A stretch of DNA of 64,000 bases from assembly GCA_030267565.1 (NCBI GenBank), contig BRXU01000001.1, positions 806,001 through 870,000 on the forward strand, given 5' to 3'. The notes beneath the pieces were generated by a model. That model ran no database searches, was not told the DNA's origin, and was given only the letters and a program-made list of their open reading frames with translations. Source of the DNA: Pleodorina starrii. Its lineage: Eukaryota; Chlorophyta; Chlorophyceae; Chlamydomonadales; Volvocaceae. Positions 1 through 12,602 of this stretch are shown here, piece after piece; within the stretch, counting starts at the first letter, position 1, and each line of letters opens with the position of its first letter. The translations under genes were made by a program, and so were the position numbers.

Positions 1-3000
1 CCCCATCCGACCCGGCCCGCGCCTCCTCGCTGCACGCATGCTCCGCCCACATCCACAACAAGCCACCCATGCAACAACCAACCCGCGCACACAGCGGGCC
101 ACCCACGCCAAGCAAGCAGGCTGGCAGGCAGGCAGGCAGGCAGGCGCCCACGCCACCCACGCCAGGAACCCAGCCAGGCACACCACACCGCGCCACCCAC
201 CCACCCACCCTCGGGCGTGCCCTCCAGCCCCAGGATGCGGGTGCATGAGGAAATAAAGTGCCGCGCGTAGTCGTAGGTGTGGAAGCCCACCAGGTCGGCA
301 GCAAGAACCGCGCGGAGGACCTGAGGGGACGGAGGGGGGTGGGCAGAAGGGGGGGGGGCAGGGTGTGTGTGGACAGGGGCGGGTGCAGGGTGACAAGGGG
401 CGAGGAAAGGCGAGGATGAGGTCAGCGGCGGCATGCAGGCACCCTCGCCTGCGCGTACAGCCTAAAAGCCAGCACTCACACGCGCCCTTGCCTTCCCGGC
501 CACGTCCCTCCTGAAACTTTACCCAGACATGTCGATGCAGGGCAGGCTTGTGCGGCGGTTATGAGCGCTTTTGGCTGTGTCAACAGACGGTCCGGTCTTT
601 CTCCATCGCTCTGTGTCCCCGGCAACGCTCCACTGCCCCACGTCCGCCAGGTCCCTTTGTCCAATGCCGCTCCGCCATTGCCCCCCCCGCCCCCCGCGCC
701 CCCCCCTTGGTCACGGCCTTGTCGGGCCTCACCTCCTCGCGCACGGGCAGCGTGCGGTACATCTCCGAGGAGGGGAAGGGCGTGTGCAGGAAGAACCCCA
801 CCTTCATCTGCGGTGGCAGGGGAGGGCAGGGAGGGGAGCGGGGCCGGGTGGGGGGCGGGGTGGGGGTTGGGGGGTTGCGGAGACCACACAGCTAGGCCGC
901 CAGGCACAAGCAAGCAAAGGTCGACGAAAGGCGGATGCTGCCTTCGAGGACGCAGGAGGGGGGAAACGAGGAGGGAGCGCGGGGGAAGGGGTAAGGGATT
1001 GCTGCTCAAGCCGTCCCGCTGCCGCATCCCATTCATCAGGGGAAGCCATCACATGCCATTGCCCCCAAATGTCTCTACTTGGAAGTCAACGCGGCCTTTT
1101 TTCATTTAGGCCCGAAGCACTCGCCACCGCTCACCGACCGAAGAGCACGAGTCTCAGTTCCCAGTGGCCAGTTTCCCCGCCTCCTCCGCCCCCGCCCAAC
1201 CCCTCCCCACCCCACCCCCGCCTGCCCTCCCTTCACGCCCTCCCCTGCACCTTTGGCACGTTCTGCTTGAGCAGGCTGGGCAGCAGCATGAGGTGGTAGT
1301 CCTGGACCCACACCACGTCGTTGGTTGCGTACTCGGCCAACACCACGTCGGCGAACTTCTCATTGGCCATCTGGGGGGGGGAAGAGAGGGGGAGGGGGGA
1401 GGGGGGGTTATCCACGCATAGGTCGGAGCCCGTAAACGGTAACGTATTAGAAAAATTCGGGGGAGGGGGGGTTGCGGGTGTGCGGTGTGCGTTGACAGTT
1501 TGCGTGGGCGTGCGTTTGCGAGGGCGTGCGTTTGCGCGGGCGTTTATATGTGCGTGCGTTTGCATGTGCGTGCGTAGTCACTTTAGGAGTGGTATTGACG
1601 GCAGCAGGGGTGTGTGTGTGTGTGTGTGTGCACCCCAACCCCCCTGTGCACTCCACTGCCCCCCCAGGTGCCCTCCGGTGCCGCCTTCCAACGTTCCAAC
1701 GCCCCCGCCGCCCTTCCCATTGTGCGCCTCCCCTTCCGCTCCATCCCGGCCCCCCCCCCGCACCAGTTTCGACAAGGAAGCAGCATCTGGATTCGCTCGC
1801 GTTGCCTCCCCCCCATCGCTGCGGTTTCATCCTGCACTCTTTACCCCTTCTCGCCCCACCCACCCGCACCCACCCCCCCCACACGGGCCCACCCCCCCGC
1901 CGTTACCTGGTACGCCTGCCACTGCAGCTGCATCGCCCGGTGCTCCGCCATCTTCTGCCACGTGTCGATGTTCAGCGGCACGTAGTGGAACAGCTGCCAC
2001 AACACGCTGTTGCAAAACCCGTTGTAGTACAGGTCCAACTGTCGCAGGCGGAGTGGGGGAGGAGGGGGAGAGGGGAGGAGGAGGAGGAGGGGAAAGGAAA
2101 ACACACGATCCGGGGGAAGGGGGTTTGGTTGGGACGTTTGAGACAGTGAGATGCAGCACGCAGCCACATCGGGACATCGGGAGTAGGAAGCACAGCCAAG
2201 CACCGCCACGCACGCACCAGGTCGGAGCTTCCATCCGGCAAACCCCCCACGGTTTCGCGCCCGCTCTTCCCCGGCATCACCCTACCCTTGTTTGCGCAAG
2301 CGAGCCCCTGCACATCGCGTCCCCCACTCCGCGCGATGCTTTCCCCCCAAGGTCCATCTCTGTGATCTCCAAGCCCTGGTCTACCATGCAAAACCCTGGA
2401 GGAGGGGACCAGCCCCTCCTTCACCGCCCACCCCCCCAACGCCGTCTCCGTCTCCGCTGCGGTATCATTTTCTACCCCCCAATGACGTTTGCCGCTGCCC
2501 TGTTTGGCCCAAGCTGGCCCCCTCAAAAATTGGAAACAAGATTGCATGGGGCAAGAGGGGAACCGCCGCTCGCCCTCCCACCCTGCCCCCTTCCCGAAGA
2601 CACCCTCCCGCCTTCAGTCCCTCGGCCCCTCCACCCCCCCACACACAACCCCACCCGCCCATTGCGGTATCTTATTTACTATTACACCTCCCCCCACCCC
2701 CGCCCCCAGCCCCCCGCCCCCGCCCTCCCCTCACCAGTGTGTGATCCATCCACACGGGCGAGAAGCCCTCCGCCTTCAGAATGGCCGTCAGCTCATCTCG
2801 CTCCCGACCCTGCTTGACCCAGATGCCTGAGGCGGGGCGGGAAGGGGCGGGCGAGCGGGGGGACGGGAGAGGGCGGGAGAGGGGCTGAGCAAGCAGGGCA
2901 GTCCGAAGGCGCAAGGTGAGGGGGCGGACTCCGAGGGCGTTCCTGACACCATGACGTGAGCCAGGGAGAGAGAAGCGACGTGCACGGAAGGAGGGGGAGT

Positions 3001-4549
3001 TATCCACGGATACGCCGAAGGGACACCTCCGCACCTCCGCACGGCCAGCGTCCCGCGTCCGAGGCCCCGATGGGGCGGCCCCCCCTCCCCAGCCCCCAGC
3101 ACACCCCAGCTTGGCATGCCTGAGGCGCGCAGGGCCGCCGCTGCACGGCTCTCCCACTCCCGCCCCCGCCCCCGCACCACCCTCCCCAGCCACAGCCGCA
3201 GCAGGTCTCGCTGCATCCCGTGCCGTAGCGCCTCCCAGCCCGCATGTCACGCATCTGCCCGCCCGAGGCTGCCACGACCCCGGGGCGCGTCACGCCGCGC
3301 AGCGGGCGGCCGGCCGGCTCCCATCCTGTCCCTCCACCCTAACGACCAACCTATTCCACGGCTCCGAAACCCACCCACCCACCACCCAACCACCCACCAA
3401 CCACCCACCCGGCCAGCCGATCCACAACGTGACGTAGTTGCTCACTCCCTTGAGCGCCGACACCAGGCCGCCGGCGCTAGCCTGCCGGGCAGGAATCAAA
3501 GACGCGTGGGAGGGGGTCCGTTGGGGTCGGTGTCGGACAGGAGGGCGCAACGGAACGGATGGTTGGATTCGGACGTCCCCGGAAGGGGTCACCAGCCAGG
3601 CCCGGGCCTTGCAGAGTGTGTGTGTGGGGGGCGTTGAGGGGGGGGGTATCCACGTATAGGCCGGAACCCGTTAACGGGGTGGGGGTTGGGCTTTGGGGGG
3701 TCAGGGAGTGATATGCTCCTTTGTAAAACAGTGAGGGGGTGAGCCCGTGGGGCCACACCGTGGGCTGTACACCTCGAGGGCCGTCAGTGACACGGCCTAT
3801 CCCGTCTTCCCATGGCGGGCCGCAGGTCAGTGCGCCGAATCCATCTACAGCATCCCGATTCGTCGAAATGGTCGGTGCCAGCGTATCGCCGAGCAGCCCC
3901 CCCATAACCCTTTGCGGTGGCCTACGAAACCCCAGGCCCAGCGCCAAGGGCGGGTGGGCGTACTGCCTTGCTCTCAGTTCCGCACTCGTCGTTCCGCCGG
4001 CACGCGTTTCCTCCTGGCCCCGTTCCGCGTGGTGCACCACCCCAGCGTGCATAGGTTGGAGCAACGGCTGGGGCCAGGCCAGGTGTGTGAGTGGGAACGG
4101 AGGGATTCTGGAGAGAGCTGCCTCACCTGCAGCTGCCACCGCCCCGACGAGTCCTTGCTGCATGTCACCGGCAGGCGGTTGGCCACCACCACCAGCCGCG
4201 CCTGCGCAGGCGGTTCTGGCACGGACTCCAGGACGGGATCTTCCTGGGGGACGTCCTCGCAGATGTCGAACGCCTGATGGCTACGGTTGCGACGGATGCG
4301 CTCCCGGAGGAGACGGTCTGGGTCGAACCGGTTGGAAATTGCACAGCGAGAAACGCACACAAAGCGTGCCACCGTTTTGGAATGGGAACGTTAATTTGAA
4401 AAATGGTAAGATAGAAGTGACAGACCAGGGACAGGGCTAGCAGCAGGCAGACCTCGACACTTCCTGCGCGTTTTTGACACCTCACCGACTCGAGTTGTTG
4501 GCAGCGAAGAGGACACATCCTCGCTATCAAGCTCAGGTAAACTGCTCAT
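1..4549 (-). CDS. TPS: Trehalose-6-phosphate synthase, 5' part (GT20 family)
   Basis: Transfers glucose from UDP-glucose to glucose-6-phosphate to make trehalose-6-phosphate. Eight exons read on the minus strand: 4549-4486, 4317-4127, 3481-3409, 2826-2735, 2038-1907, 1370-1251, 807-733 and 320-about 209. All visible junctions are GT-AG and all phases match. The start ATG at 4549 opens a short acidic exon (MSSLPELDSEDVSSS). GT20 signatures appear in order: VVVANRLPV, SAGGLVSALKGV, GIWVKQG, YYNGFCNSVLWQLFHYV, VVWVQDYHLMLLPSLL, VGFFLHTPFPSSE and LVGFHTYDYARHF. The Arg of ANRLPV, the Gly pair of SAGGL, the Asp of VQDYH and the His of FLHTPFP correspond to substrate-binding residues known in E. 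coli OtsA. The rest of the synthase domain, and any phosphatase domain, lie beyond position 1. Introns carry G/C homopolymers and a dispersed repeat. Family assignment is very secure; whether the protein is catalytic or a regulatory class II type cannot be judged from this half. Confidence 0.93.
1407..1442 (-). repeat. Dispersed intronic motif, copy 1
   Basis: Lies in the intron between trehalose-synthase exons 5 and 6. In the gene's sense direction it reads CGTTTACGGGCTCCGACC, then TATGCGTGGATAAC, then a C run. It is the same motif as the copies at 3646, 8525, 11718 and 12322. Confidence 0.75.
3646..3722 (-). repeat. Dispersed intronic motif, copy 2, with GGAGCATATCACTCCCTGAC companion
   Basis: Lies in the intron between trehalose-synthase exons 2 and 3. 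Read in the gene's sense direction it starts with GGAGCATATCACTCCCTGAC (3722-3703) and continues into the TATACGTGGATAC core. The companion block recurs at 11001-11020 in the MaoC gene, again in the sense direction. Confidence 0.75.
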
Positions 4550-7500
4550 GCTCTTCTCCGCTCCTTATCCTCCGCTAATAATCTAGTCAGTTCACCCAAC
4601 CCAAAGTTAGCGTCGCAACGAGCGCCAGCCTGTAACTGTGCCTACACATTTTTGAAATCAACTCATTGAGGTTGTACGCAAGAATGTCAAGCCTAACTGA
4701 GGGTAGGAGATCCGTTAGCCCTCGCTGCAAGCGGAGTAATCTTTTTCCGGGCCCGACACTGCAGAGAAGCCTTCATGCAATACAAGCTCGCTTGGTTCAC
4801 AACGGAGCGCATGCGCAAGTTTACCGCATTACCGGTATGAGGGATCTCCAGAGACATATGCACACGATCGTACAATCGGTTGTTAGCGGTTGGCTGCACA
4901 GGAAGAGTTGGTACCCGTTGGGGCCCTCAATGGGCCTCCATGCAACCCTGTAGACTGCTGTTGGTATTGCAATGAGTATGTCCAAGAAAGGTTCAGTGAG
5001 TATGTTCAGCGTTGTAACCCTTCCTTGCCGCGTCGCCAGCTGTCAGGTAGTAGGCCGGTTTCAGGTGTGGGCCGCACGGCCGTGTTAGGTAGTGCAGCAC
5101 GATAACTTCTCAGCGATGCCGTATTATTCCCTGGCATACCCCCTTCACGGAGAAATTGAATCGTCGTGTCGCCAGGGGATCATGGAACCGTTACAACTGC
5201 TGCCTGCTCACGTGCTGAGGCTGCAGCTCATGGCAGATGACTGCCGATGTTGCTGCCGACGTTCGTGCCGTACTCTGAACGTCTCACCAGAAGATCAGCC
5301 AGCCGCTTCAGCCTCTTAAGGCCCCCAACCTCCATACCTGATGACAGTTCGCGCTTCGGATACAGGGGCTCCAAAGTCCAAACCCTCCGCAGGTCGCGCC
5401 AACGGGATAGCTCATTGTGCACTGCAGCGGAAAAGACATAAATAGGCAACCCGACCAACCCACACAGCACGCATCGGTCACAGAGGAACAAACGACCCCC
5501 CAGGGGGATACTTGCAGCGACGGCGAAAGAAGTCTCAAGGCCCTGAGACGACGAGGACGACGACGACCGGCGGCCTCCCAGGAAATGAATCGGCGCACCC
5601 CAATGGCGATCCCGCGGCGCCGCGGGCCACACACCTCACAAGGCCTACCGTCACACATGGAACTAACTCGCAGCCAGCCTTCCCGTGGGCACTGCCTCGA
5701 GCAATCCTCATCCTTCCGCAGAAACGCGCCGCTGTGAGTCTCAGGCCCGCTTGTCTACGACTCTATCGCTTGACGTAGCGCAAGGCTGTGCAGGCGGTAG
5801 GCGGTAGGAAACTAGGAATGCACCGAATGTATTCCAATGAATACGTTGTGACGCTGCTTGATGGGCACGTCAAAGGGGAACCGGCCCAACATCGTGTCTT
5901 CCCGTCCTGCGCTTTGCACACAGCGCACTGCCCTGGACTTTGCTAGGTTGGTCCCGAACCGCAGGCAAGACAGGCGTACAGGCCCACCAAGTCGTTTTGC
6001 ATCCATCCGAATCCGTCATCGGGTCTCTTACTGGGGTCTTCACCTGGTCAGCGGTCTGCAAAACCTGCCGACGGCCCGGGTTCCTGCCTGGCTGACTTGT
6101 GCAGTCTGGTCTGGGTGAGCGTCCTGGCTGCTCCGGTTCTTTCTGGTGCACTGGACCCTACTGGACGGCCAGCTCAGGCCTGCTCAGGCCAGCTGCTGTC
6201 CCGTTGGCTCAAGTCTTCCTGAGTGTGGAGTCCATGTTACAACCAAAAACAACCCCGAACGGTCTTTGGAATATGGTGCACAAGGAAATACGCAAAATTG
6301 TCCGTAGCCGTCCATATGTATCATATGACGGCTTTCCGTTTCAATCAAGATTTTGCTAAGTTTTGCTAAGGCGTCTGTCATTTGAAATATTCTCTCCATG
6401 GGCCATCCGGCTTACTCAATAGTTACGGATTCCATGGGTGACTTCTGCCCTTGATGCACTTAGGATGGGTGCCGAGGTCGCGCAGTGCGCGGATCCTCAG
6501 CCTTACAAAAATTAAGCCCTGCCGGACACCATAAAGGGCCGACCACGGAAGGCCCTTGCGAAGTGCAAGGCAAAGACCAACCATGCAGCCGAGGCCATCG
6601 GGACCACCTCGAGAAGCGGGCCAGGTAAGTATGCTTTATACAGTCAACACCGGAGACCCAGGGCCAAAACTCAAGGACGAGCGCCCAGCGGGGGGCCGAT
6701 GGTGGGTCATGCATTGCAACGCATCGCAACTCGAGCAAATCCCCTCGAAAACCCTTACATTTGTCTGCATTCAGAACCTTTACGTAAAAGCGAGCATGCC
6801 TGGGCATGCAAGCAATTCTTAGGGCCATGAAGATGTTGTTAGATGTCAACAGCTCGGTTATTTGACGAGCAGGCGCTGGAAAACGGAAACTTAAACCTGC
6901 CAGTTTTCTTACATATATATCACAGCCCCTGACAACACATGCAATGCACATGAACAGAACAACGGGAATGCTGCCTGACCCGTCCCCTACTGTCGGCAGC
7001 TGTCGCTGCGGGATATGCACCGGTAATCCCTGGTAATCCTGTTGGGACCACTGTGATATGCTTTACACTGGATAGTGGTTGGAGGCATTTGAGGAGGAAT
7101 CCGGGCGGCCTGCTGTGAGCGGCGGCCTGCCCTGCAAGGGGCGGAGCTGGCGAGTGTCCGCACCAAAGGGTTGGGACCGCAGGGCCGAGGGGGAGAGGAG
7201 CCCTTCGTTCACATGCAAGGGCGTGGTGGGTTGAGTCATGCAAGGCTGTAAGCTAAGTCTCACACGAATTGGGATTATACTGGAAGTGTTGTCCGAAGTT
7301 ACTGGGCTAAGCTGGGGCTAAGATACATTGTTGTCCTACTGGGCCTAGGTACTTCCAGCCACGTCAATGATGCGCGCTGCTAGAGTGCAGCCAAGTTGTA
7401 CCATCCTATTGCGATGATAGTAGGACTTGCTGAGCTGCAGGGGTTCATGAGCCCTCTGGTTCGTGCGGATCATAGAGGTTTGCAACGGTTCATCAATTCA

Positions 7501-7817
7501 CCTTTGTATGACAGTATAGAGTAATGGTAATCTTAGCGAATTACCCCTACCCCCGTCCCCTAAATAGAGTTTAAGTTTATGTTCTCAGGAATCGTTTGGT
7601 CTCGGAGCCCGTCCTACTTGGCTCTGCCAATATGCCCTCCAACAACAAGATTCATGCAAAACTAGTTATCCAGGTTTTTAAATCCTTATAAGACTGTACA
7701 GAATTTCGCCAACACGTAGCTTTACATGTTGGAGCCGAGTCTCGGAGAAGCTGACACAACCTTGGACGCCTCAGAGCCCTCCGCCTAAGCGCGCCTGGAC
7801 TCCCGGGATCATCGGCA
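4550..7817. other. Intergenic region between divergent genes; no gene seen
   Basis: This 3.3-kb stretch separates the starts of the minus-strand trehalose-phosphate synthase gene and the plus-strand MaoC gene, so it should hold both promoters. I see short open frames on both strands (the longest at 6460-7020, minus) but none has a recognisable motif, a repeat of its own, or matching splice signals. Base composition is lower in GC than the neighbouring exons. Confidence 0.6.
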
Positions 7818-10800
7818 ATGCTGCTGCTGCAGAGCTTGCCGCTGTCGACGGCGGCGCCCGTCGCGGCGCTGCTGCTGCTGGTCGCCGCGTCGCTGGCGTT
7901 TCTGCTGCTGCGCCCGCGCGGCCGCAGCTTGGTGCTCTCCGCCTGGCCGGCGCCCGCCTGGCTCTACATCCAAGCTCTCGCTGCTGTCACCAAGCGCCCT
8001 AGCAAGCAAAAGGGCGCACCAGCCGGCGACAAAATGATTCAGGTGGGCGTTTGTCGTTCTGGGTTCCGGCGTCGGGCGCCGAGGGCGCGCTCGGGAATCG
8101 AACCGAAGCGCCTGGCGGCCCTTCTTTCTCCGGCTCTGCCCGGGGGGCCGCGACGCTCGCAACGCTTTGGAACCTTCGGAACGAACCGGGCGAGGAAAGG
8201 GGCAAACGGGCGAGAGGAGCGAACCCGGAAGACTGTTTTACCGTATCGTACGGAGGGAGCACATCGCTGCTACCCACATCATCACACATTCGGCACAGCA
8301 GCTTTGTGATCTGGGCGAAGAGGTGTCGTGCAACTTTGATCGAAGGGCCGCGCAGTCGCTCCACCGCCAGCGGGGCGGCGCCCGGCTGTTTGGTTCGGCA
8401 AAAGGTACTGTACACGACAGCAGCCCCCACCTACCCCCCACCCTACCTCCCGCCTCTCGCCGTTACCTCCTCTCCCCGCTCTCGAACGCCGCCTCCGTCC
8501 CTTCGCTGCAGTATCCTTTTCCGCCCGTTTACGGGCTCTGGCCTATACGTGGATAACCCCCCCCCCCACGACCACTGCCCCCCATGTTTTCGCGCCTGCC
8601 CCCCGCTGCCCCCTTCCTCATTACCGCACCCGGGGCCCCATACACCCCCACCGGACCATTCCTGCCCCCCTCTGGTTCTCCCCGTTCCTGTTCTATCCGC
8701 TTCCATCAACCCCACCCCACCGGCAATCACTCTCACCCTTACTTTTACTCTCACCCTCACCCAGGCTCACGCCCTCGTCCTTCCCCGACCCCCCGCTCCC
8801 CGCCCCCCCTCCCCGCTTCCCCCCAAAGGTGGTCCTGTCCCGCGCCGTGCACTTCTCCGCGCCCCGCCTGCGGCGCTACCTGAGCCTGGCAGATTTCACC
8901 GGCGGCACCGCGGGCGATGTCCCCCTGATGTACCCCATCGTGGAGGCGTTCAGGCTGGTGAGGTGGAGGGGCGGGGAGGGAGGGAGGGGGGGGGCCTGCG
9001 AGGGAGCTATGGTGGGAGGACCCAGAGGGAGGTTTCAACCAATGTGACAAGTGCTGCAGCGAAGGAGCCGGGAGGCGGCGACGTGAGCGACGTAAACCGA
9101 CCTGCTGGGGGCGACGGGCGGGGAGCGAGCTCGGACGCGACCCCGACACCGGGGCACCCGTTCCGACCCGAGGCTCAATGAGAAACGCGTCCATCCGCGC
9201 CTCCACTGCTCCACTCGCGCGTGCACAGCCTTCATTTGTTTCCCCTGCTCTCCCCTGCTGATGGCTTCATCCATATTTCACACGGTATCGATCAGCGCCC
9301 TCCCTCCTTCCATGACACCCTCTTTGAGGCCTTTTCACCCCCACCTCGGTCATCTAGGTGACTGGCTGCTGCTGCTGCTGCTGCTGCCAGTCATCCATGA
9401 TGACGCGTGGCACTCAACAAGCAAGCTTCCCCATGCTTTGCGCGCCTCCGCCTTCCCTTCATTCATTTCACGACGAATCCCGCCTGCACACGCACTCCGC
9501 CTTCCCCCCTTCCCTCCCCTTCCCTCCCCTCCCCTCCCCTCCCTTCCCCGCCCTCAGGTGATGCAAGCCATGCTGCTGCCCGCCTTCCCCTTCAATGTGT
9601 TGGGCAGTGTGCTGGGGGGAACACGGGTGGTCGCCATGCGCCGCATTGGTGCGGAGGAGAAGCTGCAGTACAGGTGGGGGCCTAGGGGGGGGGCGCCATC
9701 GTGGGTGTGCTGGGTTTCCTGGCCAGCACCGCATGCGAGATGTGTACTGCACCTTGCCGTACCGTTCCGTACCGTACTACTGGCGGGTGCGTGCGGGTTG
9801 CGAGGGGGCTCCAGACGCAGCCCTGCCCTATCGCCCTGCCCTGGGTTGCGTCAAAAACAAACACGGGAATCGCAAAACGTTGATAAACAACGAACGGAAG
9901 CGAACCGAACTTGTTGCCGGGCCCCTTTACTTTACGGTGTGTGTATGGTGCACTGCTGAGAGTGCATTACCCCGATGGTGATGGTGATGGATGTTATGAT
10001 GATGGTGATGATCGAGTCGGTGCCGACGCAGCACCCGACTGCGCACGCACCTCAGTCAGCCAGCCAGGCAGTCGCGGGCACCCAGTGACTGCCCACGCAC
10101 CCACTGGCGCTGCGGCTGTCCAGACACTCCAGGCACTCCGTACTGCCGTACTGCGGCCTGATTTTGTCCCCGCCCCCTCTTTCTTCTGACCCCTCATACT
10201 CTGCCACGCACCCCCTGCCCGCCCCCTGTATCCCCTCCCTCCCTCCCTCCCTCCGGTTTCCCCGGGTTCCGGTGGTGATGACATACGCCCTTCGGTCCGG
10301 GGGGGGCGGGGGGGGGGGGTGTTGCAGCTGCCGGGTGGATCCGGCCTTCCGCACCACTCCCAAGGGCCACACGGAGGTGGACATTGCGGTGGAGGCGCAC
10401 GCGGTGGGGCCAGGTGCAGGGGCGCCCGCGGCTGGGGCGGAGGCGGCAGCTGGGGCGGCGGCGGGTGGCTCCCAGTTGGTGTGGCGCAGCGTCACCACGG
10501 TCATCATCTTGTCGCAGCGCCGAGCCAGGAGGGAGCCGCCGGCGGCGGCGGCGGCGGGAGCTGAGAAGGTGCGGTGCCTGGTGCGGTGCGGTGCCTGGTG
10601 CGGTGCGGTGCGGTGTGCGACCAGGCTGGGAGCGAGGTGCTAGCTGCCGTAGGCGCAGCAGGTAGCTCTCCATCTCCAGCAGGGCTCGGTGAATGTTTGT
10701 GGTGGGGCTTGGCAGTTGGGCGGGCATGCAAGGGATGGTGGGGCAAAAATAATGATACCGCAGCGTCTCATCCGCTTTTGTTCACCAGGCTGGGGGGCCT

Positions 10801-12261
10801 CCAGCACCATGAGCACGGCACTGCGCCCCGATTCAGATGTGTTGCACTCGGGAGAGCTCCGAGCTCCGAGCCCGGCTGCACCTGTGATGTTGTCCCCGTC
10901 TGGTTCCTGGTTGTTCATGTCCATCGCCCCCTTCCGGCGGAGGCTTATCGTCCGCAGCAGCTGGGTCAACAACGTCCGCAGTGTCTCATTGTTATATAAT
11001 GGAGCATATCACTCCCTGACACCCCTCTCCGCAATGATGCAGCAGGCGCCGGCGGGCCCCGCCGCCGAGGGCGCAACGGCGGCGGAGGGCGAGTCCGTGT
11101 CCACCAAGCCCACCGTGATCGACACCTGGCAGCTGGGCCCCGACACCGGCCGCCGCTACGGGACCCTCAACGGCGACCTGAACCCGATCCACCTCTACCC
11201 GGCGACCTCGGCGCTCTTTGGCTTCAAGCGCCCCATTGCACACGCGCTCTACCTGACGGGCCGCGCTGAGGCGTCGCTGCGCAAAGCGGGTGGGTGGGCG
11301 CGTGGGTGTTTGGGGCTTGGGCGCGTGGTTGGGGCATGGGTGGATGGGCGCATGGGTGGGTGTAGGCTGCGTGGTGGAAACATGTGAGGACGACACTGCC
11401 CCACCAGGACCCAACCGCCTGACGTCCCGATAGGCGCCGCGCCATGGAGAGAGTGCGGTGCGGTGCGGTGCGGTGCGGAAGGGCCGTTTGAGGTCACTCC
11501 GGGGACACCGTGCGGGGCTTCATGCTGCTGGCGGTGCACCTCCTGTACGGTAGCCCTTGGGTTGTGTTGTGCCGCGGCTGCTGGGAGGAGTGCGCTTTGG
11601 GTATGCGCAGGCGGCAACAGCGGCAGACCGCGGTCCGCCTTCCCTGCTGGACCAGGCTGGACCCTCCACACCAACATCCACAACCCACCCATAAGTATTT
11701 CTTCTTCTGCTACGGTACCGTTTACGGGCTCCGGCCTTCTCGTAGATGACCCCCCTCCCCTTCCCGCTTCGCGGCCTCACCACACCGGAACGCTATAGCT
11801 CCTCTTTACCGCCCTCGCCGCCGCCCCCCCCCCCCCCCCCCGCGCCTGTCCTATCCTGTCCTCTCTGTCCTGTCTGTCCACCGCCCAATACGTGTCCGCC
11901 CACCCACGTGTGCGGGGTTGTGCGTGCTACCGCCCCGTCCCGCCCCGCCCCGCGCCTCCTCGCTCCCCATCCAACCCCCCTTCCCATTCCGCCACCGCGC
12001 CGCCCATCGCCCAACCTAGGCCTGGAGCTGCGCTACCCCTGCGCCCTGACCGCCGAGTTCAAGCGCCCCACGCTGCTGCCCGCCACGCTGCACTGCGCCT
12101 GGCTGGCCGGCGCCACCGGCGGTGCCAAGGGCGGCGCGGCCGCCTTGGACTCGCCGACTGGTGCTCGTTTCGCGGTTCTGACCTCGGACCTGAGCAAGGA
12201 GGTGCTGGTGGGCAGTGTGAGCACCGCCAAGGCGGCAGTGGACAAGGCGATGGCGGCGTGA
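7818..12261 (+). CDS. Membrane-anchored MaoC/PaaZ-type acyl dehydratase (hot-dog fold)
   Basis: Six exons: 7818-8042, 8829-8957, 9558-9673, 10328-10568, about 11043-11289 and 12020-12261. All are joined by GT-AG introns with matching phases, giving about 399 residues. Residues 10-31 form a strongly hydrophobic N-terminal segment (LLLLVAASLAFLLL), so the protein is probably anchored or targeted. The first hot-dog half contains a YP...LLPAFPFNVLG segment. The second half carries the hydratase-2 signature NGDLNPIHLYPATSALFGF followed by PIAHALYL; the Asp and His of GDxNPIH are the known catalytic pair of MaoC-type (R)-enoyl-CoA hydratases. The layout resembles the roughly 280-residue bacterial MaoC/PaaZ C-terminal-domain proteins, with an added membrane segment and an Ala/Gly-rich insertion (about residues 215-240). 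Likely reaction: reversible hydration of trans-2-enoyl thioesters; the carrier (CoA or ACP) is unknown. The exact exon 5 acceptor (11043 or 11046) is uncertain. Confidence 0.87.
8525..8556 (+). repeat. Dispersed intronic motif, copy 3
   Basis: Lies in MaoC intron 1 and reads CGTTTACGGGCTCTGGCC, then TATACGTGGATAAC, then a C run, in the gene's sense direction. Confidence 0.75.
11001..11020 (+). repeat. Dispersed intronic motif, companion block
   Basis: GGAGCATATCACTCCCTGAC lies at the 3' end of MaoC intron 4, a few bases upstream of the exon 5 acceptor. It is the same block as in the trehalose-synthase intron at 3703-3722. Confidence 0.7.
11718..11751 (+). repeat. Dispersed intronic motif, copy 4
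   Basis: Lies in MaoC intron 5 and reads CCGTTTACGGGCTCCGGCC followed by a diverged TCTCGTAGATGAC and a C run, in the gene's sense direction. Confidence 0.7.
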
Positions 12262-12321
12262 GGGCCGGCTACAGCTGTGCCGCCCCGCCTGGGGATTTGG
12301 TGTGTGTGTGTGTTTGGGGGG

Positions 12322-12345
12322 GGTATCCGCGTCTAGGCCGGAGCC
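12322..12345 (-). repeat. Dispersed motif, copy 5 (downstream of MaoC)
   Basis: Just after the MaoC stop codon; GGTATCCGCGTCTAGGCCGG is the motif on the minus strand. It is the only copy outside an intron and the only one in antisense orientation to its neighbour. Confidence 0.6.
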
Positions 12346-12539
12346 GGGGGGTGGGGAGGTAGGGCAGCACAAACTTGGAGCAGAGGGCCGGGGGCAAAGG
12401 GCCGGGTCAAGACATCCAACAGTTGAGCCGGTGGGCCCTGCTGCGCGCCGTGTACTGCTGTTCGGGCGGGCGTGTACGCACGCCCGTCAGCCCTGCGCTG
12501 CCTGTTGCCGTTGTCGGCGGGATTTCCCGATTTCAGCGA

Positions 12540-12602
12540 CGGCTGGTTCCGTGGTCTTCGGACGACGTGCGTGAGTTCGAGTCCCGTCGCAGTCACCACA
12601 GG
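12540..12602 (+). other. tRNA-like B-box fragment
   Basis: GAGTTCGAGTCCCGTC is a good RNA polymerase III B box/T-arm, followed by GCAGTCACCA. No convincing D-arm or acceptor partner lies upstream, so this is more likely a SINE or tRNA remnant than a working tRNA gene. The rest of 12262-13480 has no gene I recognise. Confidence 0.3.

Noticed and set aside
1321..2817. 498-residue plus-strand frame
   Set aside because: It runs antisense across trehalose-synthase exons and low-complexity GC-rich introns, with no domain.
6460..7020. 186-residue minus-strand frame in the intergenic region
   Set aside because: No motif, no family resemblance and no splice context; GC-rich DNA gives such frames by chance.
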